A DNA stretch of 64,000 nucleotides from an uncultured bacterium (lineage in GTDB: Bacteria; Planctomycetota; GCA-002687715). The notes beneath the pieces are model-generated. The model made no database searches. It had not been told where the DNA came from and saw only the letters and a program-made list of their open reading frames with translations. Shown here in pieces: positions 53,906 through 62,293 of the stretch. The stretch lies in assembly GCA_902826835.1 (NCBI GenBank), contig CADEGH010000009.1, positions 97,898 through 161,897 of the forward strand, in the 5' to 3' direction. Positions within the stretch are counted from its first letter, which is position 1, and every line of letters begins with the position of its first letter. The position numbers were made by a program, and so were the translations under genes.

Positions 53906-56900
53906 ATGTTTGCTCGCACCCCCCTCCCCGCATCGGGAGGTTTGATTCGTGGCTTCGTCCTCGTGCTCGGTCTTTGCACCACCCCTCTGTTCGCCCAGGA
54001 GCCGCCCTGCTGCAACAACCCCTGGCCGGCCCCCGCGGGGCACATCCTGGTGGACGATATGTGGTTGCCGGCGGAGGCAGTCCACGGCGAGGGGACGTAT
54101 ACCGGGTCGGTTTGGCCCTCTGGTGCGGTCGCCTTTTACTTCGATCCGGTCATCACGAGCAGCGAGCGCACCGCCTACCGCACGGCCCTGCGGGATCTCG
54201 AAGCAGTCAGCGGACTCAACTTCTTCGAGTACAGCTCGCCTCCGGGAATCGACTACATCCACGTCGTCCGGAGCACCGATTCCGGCGTGAGCAGCTCGGC
54301 GGTCGGACGCCAGGGCGGGCAGCAGTTCCTGCGCATCTGGTCCTCGCACTGGGACAGCAAGATCATCTTGATGCACGAGACGATGCACGCGCTCGGCTTC
54401 AAGCACGAACAGTCGCGGCCGGATCGGGACACTTATGTGACGATCAACTGGTTCAACATTCCGAATGATCGGCAACACAACTTCACTCTCGACAGCGGAG
54501 CAAGTGCACTCGGATCCTATGACTTCCTGAGCATCATGCACTATCGTCCGTTCGCGTTCGCGATCAACGAGAACATTCCCACCATAGTCTGCAAGCCGGC
54601 GTACTCCCAATTCCAAGATCAAATGGGGAATCGGGCCTTCGTTTCGCAGGGCGACTGCAACGCGCTTCAATTCATCTACGGACAACCATCGGCTCCGACG
54701 ACGACGACTTGCAGTCCGTCCTCGGTGTTGGCGGGTTCGGGATCGGTCATCATCACGGTCACCGGGACCAACTTCTATGAAGGGCCGATCGTCAACGCCG
54801 AGGAGCCAGGATCGGTCATTACTATCAACGGGGCGGAACTCCCGACAACCTACATCAACCACACGACGCTGCAGGCGACGATCCCGGCTTCGACCATCGC
54901 CAATGCCGGCGGGTATACGATTCGCGTGAAAAACCACGCCGAGGCGGGGGGTACGTCGACCACTGCCGAGACCTTCATCGCCGTCTGCGGGTCGGTCAGT
55001 GCGAAGATCGGACAGTCGGTCTCCGGGATCGGCGATGTGAACGGCGACGGTAAGGACGACTACCTCGTCGGTTCCCCGGGCGAAACCACCCAAACCGGTC
55101 GGGTGCGTTGTTTCTCCGGGGCGACTGGCGCTCAGATCTGGTCGGTCATAGGCACGAGCACCAACACCGGCCTCGGCCAGTCGCTCTCCGACTTGGGAGA
55201 CATCAACGGCGACGGGCGTCACGATTTTGTCGTCGGATTGCCCTTCACGAACAGCACCAACGGCAAGTTCGAAATCCGTAGCGGCTCGAACGGGGCAATT
55301 CTTGCCGCCGTGTTCGGATCCTTTACGGACGCCTACTTCGGAGAGAGGGTGCAGCATGTGGGGGATGTCGATGGCGACGGCGATGTCGAGTTCCTCGTCG
55401 CGGCTCCCGGCTACAACTCCTCGCGTGGACGCGTCGAACTTTGGTCTGTCAACGGCGGACTGATCCGGTTCCACGAAGGGACTCTGAACTTTGAAGGCAT
55501 GGGCTTCGGACTCGCGGGCGGATTCGACATGACCGGGGACGGAGTCCCCGACTACGCCCTCGGTTCGCCGTTCTACGGAGGGCTGGGGATCAACCAGGGC
55601 CGCATCCGGATCTACAACGGAGCCACTGGCAGCGTGGTGGCGACCCGCGACGGTGATGGTGAATACGACCACTTCGGGTTCGCGATGGCGATGATGCCCT
55701 CGACCAGCGGAGTGAGTGGCAATGCCCACCTCGTGGTCGGAGCGCCGGAACCGGGGGGCAACCTCGGGCAGAGCATGGGAGCCGGATATGTTCGGATCTT
55801 CACGGGAGCCAGCGGAGTCCTCCCGACCTTCAGCTACAACACCCTCGCCACCCACCTGGGCGCCACTACTGGTGACTGCTTCGGGTACTCCGTGGCGTTT
55901 GGTGGAGATGCCAACGACGACGGACGCTCCGATGTTTTGATTGGATCGCCGCAATACCCCAACGGCGCGGGTGGGCCCACCGGCCACGGATTTGCCGAAC
56001 TGCGCTCCGGCGTTGATTGGGCTGAGTTGGCCCGCGAGCTCCACTTCTACGTCTTCAATGCGCCCGCCCCGGGCGGTCGTCTGGGCCACTCGGTCGCGCT
56101 CATCGGCGACCGCGATGGTGACACGCGCCTCGATTACGTGACCGGAGAACCATCCACGGATGTCCCCTGCCTTGGCACGGGCTCGTTCCAGACCTTCACG
56201 GCTGCGGTACCCCCCGCGCTCGGACGCGTCCTGATCACCGAGGTTTCGAGCGGTAATCCCGACGGAGCCGAGATCTGCAACTTCGGCACCGCCGCGATCA
56301 ACCTCTCGGGCTGGACGATGCAATGGCGCGATGGCGCGAGTCTGTGGACGTCGACGCCGCTCAACATCACGCTCCAACCCAATGAAATCGCCGTGATTCT
56401 CGAGACCGCCGGGGTGGCCGCGGAAGTTCCACCGGGGATTCAAGTCGCCAACCGCTTCCCGAGCATCGGCACTACGACCGGCGATTACGTCGTGTCGCTC
56501 CGAACTCCGAGCGGACACGTGGTCGACGAAGTTAGGGTCGCCGGTTCGAATGGCGACCAGAACGAGCCTGGACTCGGCGGAAAATTCCGTGGCTACGCCC
56601 GCAATGAACAAGCCCTCATGCCCGGTCAGTTCGCCGCGACGATTCACCCCGAGCGGGCCTGGGATGGGCTGGACTCCAACAGTGGCGGGGATTGGTACCA
56701 GTCCTACGTGCGGAGTTTCGGGCTCGAGAATCGATGCTCCGGGCTTCGTGGATACGACCCCATCGTGATCCCCCGAGTCAAGTTGAACGAGATCGACACC
56801 TCCCCGGACTTCGTCGAGCTCTACAACGCGAGTGGGGCGACGCAGTCGATGGCGAACTGGTACCTGCTTGCCAGTTCCAACCAGGGCGTCCCTCACACCG

Positions 56901-57688
56901 TAGTCCGACCGCCGTGGTCGATCTTCGGAATCAGCCTCGTCTTCACAGCCGGTCAGTACATGGTGCTCGGCGACACCGCGACGGAGCCGACGGAATTGCC
57001 GGCAAGCGGAGTCTCGTACTACAACGTCGGATCGCCAGGGTTCCCGTGGGTCTCGGAAGAGTTCGATTGTGGGCTCTACGACTCCTACGGCCGCCTGGTC
57101 GACTACGTCCGAGCTACCCGCGCGGGAGCCGAAGTGGTTCACAATCATCCCCGGGCTCCGTCATCCCCGCTCGACTTCAAGGGTGCCGGCATCCAGGGTG
57201 ACACCGGTGATGCTGCGACCGGACGCAACGCTCTCGCTACGGACAACAATTCCGGTCAGGACTGGCGCGCGGTGTCGACCCGCACCATGGGATCCTCCAA
57301 CTCCGCGATCTTCCAGATCCCCTGGTTCCCCTCCACCGCTCCCCAACTCGACGTCCGGCTGAATTCGACGCGAACCGGAGGCGGCCTCACCATGATCATC
57401 AATGGCGGCTCCGCCCACGCCGGGCGGATGTGGACCTTCGCGTTCAGCGGAGGGCACCTGAATGGCACCGGTCCGATCCTTGGCCTCGGCCCGGATGCCG
57501 TGAACAACTGGCTGGTCACCAGCGTCACTCCGCCCTGGTTCGGGGTGCTGGATGCCGACGGCTCGGCGCGCCTGGATGTTCCGGGCGGGTCGGTACCCCC
57601 GGGGCTGCAGACCGACGACATCTTCCTGCTCCAGGACGCCACTCTGAACTTCGTCCACTGGACGAAGGTGCTCCAGTTCGACTCCTGA
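53906..57688 (+). CDS. Secreted astacin-type metalloprotease with FG-GAP and lamin-tail domains (paralogue 2)
   Basis: A 1260-residue exported protein; GAGGAG six bases before the ATG fixes the start. The signal peptide (about 12-30) is followed by a CC-containing segment and VDDMWLPA (about 49-56). The astacin catalytic domain has HETMHALGFKHEQSRPDR (zinc His157, His161, His167; Glu158) and SIMHY. Then come IPT/TIG (about 265-360), six or seven FG-GAP repeats (about 365-760, e.g. DVNGDGKDDYLVG), two lamin-tail segments (ALGRVLITEVSSGNPDGAEI and RVKLNEIDTSPDFVEL) and the shared C-terminal module (last about 105 residues). It is about two-thirds identical in protein to the next gene, suggesting tandem duplication. 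Probably an active extracellular zinc protease. Confidence 0.93.
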   Translation: MFARTPLPASGGLIRGFVLVLGLCTTPLFAQEPPCCNNPWPAPAGHILVDDMWLPAEAVHGEGTYTGSVWPSGAVAFYFDPVITSSERTAYRTALRDLEAVSGLNFFEYSSPPGIDYIHVVRSTDSGVSSSAVGRQGGQQFLRIWSSHWDSKIILMHETMHALGFKHEQSRPDRDTYVTINWFNIPNDRQHNFTLDSGASALGSYDFLSIMHYRPFAFAINENIPTIVCKPAYSQFQDQMGNRAFVSQGDCNALQFIYGQPSAPTTTTCSPSSVLAGSGSVIITVTGTNFYEGPIVNAEEPGSVITINGAELPTTYINHTTLQATIPASTIANAGGYTIRVKNHAEAGGTSTTAETFIAVCGSVSAKIGQSVSGIGDVNGDGKDDYLVGSPGETTQTGRVRCFSGATGAQIWSVIGTSTNTGLGQSLSDLGDINGDGRHDFVVGLPFTNSTNGKFEIRSGSNGAILAAVFGSFTDAYFGERVQHVGDVDGDGDVEFLVAAPGYNSSRGRVELWSVNGGLIRFHEGTLNFEGMGFGLAGGFDMTGDGVPDYALGSPFYGGLGINQGRIRIYNGATGSVVATRDGDGEYDHFGFAMAMMPSTSGVSGNAHLVVGAPEPGGNLGQSMGAGYVRIFTGASGVLPTFSYNTLATHLGATTGDCFGYSVAFGGDANDDGRSDVLIGSPQYPNGAGGPTGHGFAELRSGVDWAELARELHFYVFNAPAPGGRLGHSVALIGDRDGDTRLDYVTGEPSTDVPCLGTGSFQTFTAAVPPALGRVLITEVSSGNPDGAEICNFGTAAINLSGWTMQWRDGASLWTSTPLNITLQPNEIAVILETAGVAAEVPPGIQVANRFPSIGTTTGDYVVSLRTPSGHVVDEVRVAGSNGDQNEPGLGGKFRGYARNEQALMPGQFAATIHPERAWDGLDSNSGGDWYQSYVRSFGLENRCSGLRGYDPIVIPRVKLNEIDTSPDFVELYNASGATQSMANWYLLASSNQGVPHTVVRPPWSIFGISLVFTAGQYMVLGDTATEPTELPASGVSYYNVGSPGFPWVSEEFDCGLYDSYGRLVDYVRATRAGAEVVHNHPRAPSSPLDFKGAGIQGDTGDAATGRNALATDNNSGQDWRAVSTRTMGSSNSAIFQIPWFPSTAPQLDVRLNSTRTGGGLTMIINGGSAHAGRMWTFAFSGGHLNGTGPILGLGPDAVNNWLVTSVTPPWFGVLDADGSARLDVPGGSVPPGLQTDDIFLLQDATLNFVHWTKVLQFDS

Positions 57689-57708
57689 TGGGGTAGGCAG
57701 TCCGAGCC

Positions 57709-57735
57709 GCGGCGGCGGGGAAAAACCGTCGCCGC
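57709..57735 (+). terminator. Hairpin after paralogue 2, possible terminator
   Basis: GCGGCGGCGG and CCGTCGCCGC form a 10-bp stem with one G-U pair around a loop GGAAAAA. It lies 20 bases past the stop codon of paralogue 2, but there is no T-run after it, so termination is uncertain; it could also stabilise the 3' end. Confidence 0.45.
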
Positions 57736-57746
57736 TGGGGGGGATC

Positions 57747-57780
57747 TTTCGGAATTCGAGGGCGGGCGAATTCTGCGAAA
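57747..57780 (+). other. Second hairpin in the spacer between paralogues 2 and 3
   Basis: TTTCG and GAATTCG pair with CGAATTC and CGAAA, with a two-base TG bulge and an 8-base loop. With the preceding hairpin it fills most of the 147-bp spacer before paralogue 3. It may be an RNA processing or attenuation structure; no U-run is present. Confidence 0.35.
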
Positions 57781-57835
57781 GGGCCATCCGGGCGGAAAAC
57801 GGAGGTCAACGGCCAAGTGCCAGATCGAACCTCCT

Positions 57836-60800
57836 ATGTCCAATGCTCTTCGAACCCCCCGCCTCCTCGTGATTCTTGCCGTCCTGCTTTTGGTCGGCTT
57901 CCAGGCCGAAACCCAAGCTCAGGGGGAGCCCTGCTGTCCGAATCCGTGGCCGGCGCGCGCCGGCTACGTATTGGTGGACGACATTTGGATGCCGGCCGAT
58001 GCGATGGTACAGGAGGGGAACTGGACCGGGTCCCTCTGGACCAACGCCGATGTTCGCTTCCATCTGGATCCCGTCCTGAACAGCGAAGAGCGGCGCTTGA
58101 TGCGCACCGCCTTCCACGAGTTGGAAGCGGTGTGCGGAATCAGCTTCATTGAAATGGCCTCCAATCCCTCCGGCGACTACATTCACGTGGTGCGGAGCAC
58201 CGATTCGGGGGTCAGCAGTTCTGAAGTCGGGCGTCAGGGGGGTTCGCAATACCTACGGGTTTGGTCCGATCACTGGACTCGCCGGATAGTCCTGATGCAC
58301 GAGACCATGCATGCCCTCGGCTTTCGACACGAACAGGCCCGCCCCGATCGAGACGCCTACGTCACGATCAATGAAAACAACATCCAGTCCGGTCGAGAGC
58401 ACAACTTCGATTTGGACTCCTCGGCGGCTCCCATCGGTCCTTACGACTTCCTCAGCATCATGCACTACGGTCCGCGTAACTTCGCCGTGAACGAAAACCT
58501 CAATACGATCACGTGCAAACCGGCCTACAGCGATTTTCAGGACCAGATCGGAAATCGCGTCTTCATCTCCCAGGGCGACTGCAACTCCCTGCAGGCCTAC
58601 TACGGCGCACCCTCGGTACCGATTGCCTCGACCTGCGTTCCGTTCTCCGTGCAGGCGGGTACGGGCTCGATCGAAATCGAGGTGTCCGGTTCCTGGTTCT
58701 ACGAAGGCCCGATCGTGACGGCCGACGAACCGGGTTCCGTCGTGCTTTTCAACGGAACGGCGATCCCCACCAGCTACGTGGACAACCACACGCTGCGGGC
58801 GACCATCCCTTCCAATCTTCTGCAGAATCCGGGCTCGCATCAGATTCGGGTGCGCAACCACGCCGAAGCAGGCGGGACTTCCACGACGAACGCCACCTTT
58901 GTCACCACTTGTGGGAGCCTGAGCGCCAGCCTTGGTCAATCCGCGGCCGGCATGGGTGACGTCAACAACGACGGTTGCGACGACTACGTGGTCGGCTCTC
59001 CGGGCGAAAATTCGCAAACGGGCCGCCTGGCCTGTTATTCCGGAAAGTCTGGCGCCGTGATCTGGGCCGTGCTCGGGCCTGGTACCAACTCCGGAATGGG
59101 ACAATCCGTCACCAACGTCGGCGATGTGAACGGCGACGGCAAAGACGACTGCGTCGTCGGGCTTCCTTACTACAACTCGACGACCGGCCGGATCGAACTC
59201 CGAAGCGGGGCGACGGGAGGCCTCCTCAATGCCACCAACCCCGGGTTCTCGGGGGGCTACTTCGGCGAGCGAGTGCAGGTCGTGGGTGACATCGACGGAG
59301 ACGGAGACCAAGAGTACTTGGTGAGCGCTCCGACCTACAACAGCAGCCGCGGCCGCGTGGAGCTGCGCTCGGCCAGTGGCACCCTGCTGCGATTCCACGA
59401 AGGCACCATCGTGAACGAGGCCATCGGCTTCAGTTTGGCTGGCGGCTACGACATGACGGGAGATGGGGTCCCTGACTATGCGATTGGATCCCCCTTCTAC
59501 AGCGGACTCAATCCCAATCGTGGACGAATCCGCATTTACAACGGTGCAAGCGGGGTGATCGAAACCACCCGCGATGGTGACGGCGAGTACGACTACTTCG
59601 GCACCGGCTTGGCGATGATGCCCAACACGCAAACCCCCAGCGGAAAGGCCCATCTCGTGGTGGGCGCTCCCGAACGCGGTCGCAATACGGGGCAGTCGAT
59701 CGGGGCGGGGTACGTGCGCATTTTCTCCGGATCGAGCACGCTTCCGACCTTCAATTACAGCGCGCTCGCGACGTGGTCGGGGGCGGCGGTGGGAGATTGT
59801 TACGGGTCCTCCATTGCCTACGCCGGCGATGCGAATGACGATGGCGCCGCCGACGTCTTGATCGGAGCCGAACAGGATGACAGCGGCCCGAACTCGCCAG
59901 TTGGCCACGGATTCGCCGAAGTCCGGTCGGGCATCGACTGGTCGCTGATGGCGAAAGAGCAGCATCTCTACGTGTTCAACTCACCCCCGACCGGAGGCAG
60001 CCTCGGCTACTCCGTCGCGTGGATCGGCGACAAGAACGGCGACGGCCATCTCGATTACCTCGCAGGTGAGCCTGACGCGAGCGTGCCTTGCTCCAACACC
60101 GGCGGATTCCAGACCTTCGCCGCCAAGGTGCCACCCGCGCGCGGTCGAGTGCTGATCACCGAAGTCTCGGCTGGCAGTCCGGATGGCGTGGAGATCTGCA
60201 ACTTCGGAACCGTGCCGATCGGCCTGACCAACTGGCGCCTGCACTGGCGGGACGGGTCGAGCAACATCGTGAGCGCACCCCTGAACATCACACTCCAACC
60301 GCAGGAGATCGCGGTCATCCTCGAAACCGGCGGAGTCGCCAGCGAAGTGCCTCCCGGCATCCAAGTCGTGAACGCATTTGCTTCCATCGGAACGACCACT
60401 TCGGACTTCTGTGTGGCGTTGATCAATCCCAAAGGCTTGGTGGTGGACGAGGTGCGAGTGGCCGGGTCTAGTGGCACCTATGGCGAGCCCAGCATTGGTG
60501 GCAAATTTCGCGGCTTCGCCAAGAATGAGCAGTTTGCGATTCCGGGTCAGATCTTTTTTCCGAGCATTCACTGCGAACGAGCTCCGGGTGGACTCGATTC
60601 GAACTCCGGCGGGGACTGGTATTCGAGCCTCGTGCGCAGCTTCGGACTCGAAAATCGCTGCTCCGGTTTGCGAGGGTTCGATACGAAGGGGCCCTATCGG
60701 GTGGTGCTGAACGAGTTCGACACGTCGCCCGACTACGTCGAGCTCTACAACGCCACGGGCACGTCGGTGAGCATGGTCAACTGGTACTTGCTCACGAGCG

Positions 60801-61615
60801 CGAACCAAAACGTCGCGCACACCGTGGTTACCCCTCCCTGGTCGATTTCGGGATTCGAGGTGATTTTCCCGGCTGGTCAATACATGGTGGTCGGAGACAC
60901 TGCGGTGGAGCCGTCGGAGATGCCATCGAACAATGTCTCCTACTTCAATGTCGGCGGTGCCGGAATTCCGTGGACGACCCAGGAGTTTGATTGCGCGCTG
61001 TACGACCACTTCGGTCGCCTCGTCGACCTCGCACGGGTCACCCGCGCGGGGGCGGAGGTCGTCCATAATCATCCCCGGGCTCCAGCGTCGCCGCTCGACT
61101 TCAAAGGCGCCGCCATCCAGGGGTTGCTTGGCGACGGATCAACGGGCCGCAACCACCAGTCGATCGACAACGACTCCGGCCTGGACTGGCGTCCCTCGCT
61201 GATCAGGTCTATGGGTGCTTCCAACACCCAGGCGACCGCCAATCCCTTCTGGTATCCGAGCACGTTGCCCCAGCTCGATGTGCGCCTGAATTCCACGCGG
61301 GCGGGTGGCGGGCTCACCATGATCATCAATGGCGGGCCGGAGCACGCCGGGAAGACTTGGACCTTCGCGTTCAGTGGCGGCCATCTCGATGGAACTGGTC
61401 CGATTCTCGGGCTCGGACCCGATGCCGTGAACAACTGGCTGATCACCAGTGTCACTCCGCCGTGGTTCGGCGTGTTGGATGCGGACGGCTCGGCGCGACT
61501 GGATGTTCCGGGCGGGTCGGTGCCCCCGGGGCTTCAGACCGACGACATCTTCCTGCTCCAGGATGCCAATCTAAACTTCGTCCACTGGACGAAGGTGCTT
61601 CAGTTCGACTCCTGA
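57836..61615 (+). CDS. Secreted astacin-type metalloprotease with FG-GAP and lamin-tail domains (paralogue 3)
   Basis: A 1259-residue exported protein in tandem with paralogue 2, with the same domain order. The signal peptide is at about 8-28; VDDIWMPA is at about 47-54. The astacin domain has HETMHALGFRHEQARPDR (His155, His159, His165; Glu156) and SIMHY. IPT/TIG, FG-GAP repeats (e.g. DVNGDGKDDCVVG and DIDGDGDQEYLVS), two lamin-tail segments (RGRVLITEVSAGSPDGVEI and YRVVLNEFDTSPDYVEL) and a C-terminal module follow. The last about 60 residues are nearly identical to those of paralogue 2, although the rest has diverged. No good ribosome-binding site precedes the ATG. The 3' end overlaps the convergent DUF3592-like gene by 16 bases. 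Confidence 0.93.
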   Translation: MSNALRTPRLLVILAVLLLVGFQAETQAQGEPCCPNPWPARAGYVLVDDIWMPADAMVQEGNWTGSLWTNADVRFHLDPVLNSEERRLMRTAFHELEAVCGISFIEMASNPSGDYIHVVRSTDSGVSSSEVGRQGGSQYLRVWSDHWTRRIVLMHETMHALGFRHEQARPDRDAYVTINENNIQSGREHNFDLDSSAAPIGPYDFLSIMHYGPRNFAVNENLNTITCKPAYSDFQDQIGNRVFISQGDCNSLQAYYGAPSVPIASTCVPFSVQAGTGSIEIEVSGSWFYEGPIVTADEPGSVVLFNGTAIPTSYVDNHTLRATIPSNLLQNPGSHQIRVRNHAEAGGTSTTNATFVTTCGSLSASLGQSAAGMGDVNNDGCDDYVVGSPGENSQTGRLACYSGKSGAVIWAVLGPGTNSGMGQSVTNVGDVNGDGKDDCVVGLPYYNSTTGRIELRSGATGGLLNATNPGFSGGYFGERVQVVGDIDGDGDQEYLVSAPTYNSSRGRVELRSASGTLLRFHEGTIVNEAIGFSLAGGYDMTGDGVPDYAIGSPFYSGLNPNRGRIRIYNGASGVIETTRDGDGEYDYFGTGLAMMPNTQTPSGKAHLVVGAPERGRNTGQSIGAGYVRIFSGSSTLPTFNYSALATWSGAAVGDCYGSSIAYAGDANDDGAADVLIGAEQDDSGPNSPVGHGFAEVRSGIDWSLMAKEQHLYVFNSPPTGGSLGYSVAWIGDKNGDGHLDYLAGEPDASVPCSNTGGFQTFAAKVPPARGRVLITEVSAGSPDGVEICNFGTVPIGLTNWRLHWRDGSSNIVSAPLNITLQPQEIAVILETGGVASEVPPGIQVVNAFASIGTTTSDFCVALINPKGLVVDEVRVAGSSGTYGEPSIGGKFRGFAKNEQFAIPGQIFFPSIHCERAPGGLDSNSGGDWYSSLVRSFGLENRCSGLRGFDTKGPYRVVLNEFDTSPDYVELYNATGTSVSMVNWYLLTSANQNVAHTVVTPPWSISGFEVIFPAGQYMVVGDTAVEPSEMPSNNVSYFNVGGAGIPWTTQEFDCALYDHFGRLVDLARVTRAGAEVVHNHPRAPASPLDFKGAAIQGLLGDGSTGRNHQSIDNDSGLDWRPSLIRSMGASNTQATANPFWYPSTLPQLDVRLNSTRAGGGLTMIINGGPEHAGKTWTFAFSGGHLDGTGPILGLGPDAVNNWLITSVTPPWFGVLDADGSARLDVPGGSVPPGLQTDDIFLLQDANLNFVHWTKVLQFDS

Positions 61616-62286
61616 TTGCGCTCGGAGGGGCGGGCGTCCTCGGCGGAGTCTGGTTCCGTCCACTCGACCTCGACGCCTTCATCGCCCGGGAAGTCGGCCG
61701 GCGGCGTTTCATCGGCCAGCGACTTTTCGCTGCCGGCAAACTTGAAGTACCACCGCAGCACGAGCGATGGAGCGTGCACGATCGGGTCGGCGGGAAGGAA
61801 GAACACCTCGATCGGCGAGCCCGGGCGATACAGGCGTAGATCCCGGCGGGTGCTCAGGAAGCGGCCGACCCGCGAGACTCCCTCCAGGTCTTCGAACCGA
61901 AAAGTCACGAGCAAGCGCCGTTCGAAGGGCAGCCAGCCGCGGGGAAACGCGCTGTCGGCGCGGGTGGCGCGCGACCAACGCGTCGTAGAGATGGAGGAGA
62001 CTTCGCCGACCGCGATGCCGCCGCGGAGTGCCAAGTTGCGAATCGGGGAAAGCCCGCGCAGGCGGAGGAGATCGACGAGCAGGAGGAATGCGGCGAGGGT
62101 GGGCAAGAGCGCGAGGACCAACCAGTGGGCTCGGTCCTTCCACTGCCAAGCCAAGACGCCGCTCAAAAAGAGCACCACGATGTGGGCGAGGAGCGTGAGT
62201 TCGATCACGCGCACGCGGGGGCCGGGCACCAGGCGGCGGGGGACCCGAGGTTCGGGAATGATCTCGGGTCGCGCCTCGATCGGCAT
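61600..62286 (-). CDS. DUF3592-like membrane protein
   Basis: A 228-residue protein from the ATG at 62286. Two membrane helices (about 29-47 and 57-75) are followed by a cytoplasmic beta-rich domain with VTFRFEDLEGVSRVGRF, then YRPGSPIEVFFLPADP, a pattern like DUF3592 proteins. The C-terminus is acidic (EGVEVEWTEPDSAEDA). The function is unknown. The gene starts 7 bases after the MFS transporter stop, so it is probably its operon partner. Confidence 0.75.
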   Translation of the reverse strand: MPIEARPEIIPEPRVPRRLVPGPRVRVIELTLLAHIVVLFLSGVLAWQWKDRAHWLVLALLPTLAAFLLLVDLLRLRGLSPIRNLALRGGIAVGEVSSISTTRWSRATRADSAFPRGWLPFERRLLVTFRFEDLEGVSRVGRFLSTRRDLRLYRPGSPIEVFFLPADPIVHAPSLVLRWYFKFAGSEKSLADETPPADFPGDEGVEVEWTEPDSAEDARPSERNQESN

Positions 62287-62293
62287 TCTCCCA

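Noticed and set aside
53831..57148. Very long open frame (over 1100 codons) on the minus strand opposite astacin paralogue 2
   Set aside because: It is antisense to a clear signal-peptide/astacin/FG-GAP protein, has no recognisable domain, and is explained by high GC and the Asp/Gly codon bias of FG-GAP repeats.
58253..59965. Long minus-strand open frame opposite astacin paralogue 3
   Set aside because: Same explanation; its sequence mirrors the one opposite paralogue 2 only because the sense genes are paralogous.
55000..61000. Short direct DNA repeats (GACGGCGACG-like) that look like a repeat array
   Set aside because: They encode the Asp-x-Asp-Gly calcium loops of FG-GAP repeats and have no regular spacing; not a CRISPR or microsatellite.
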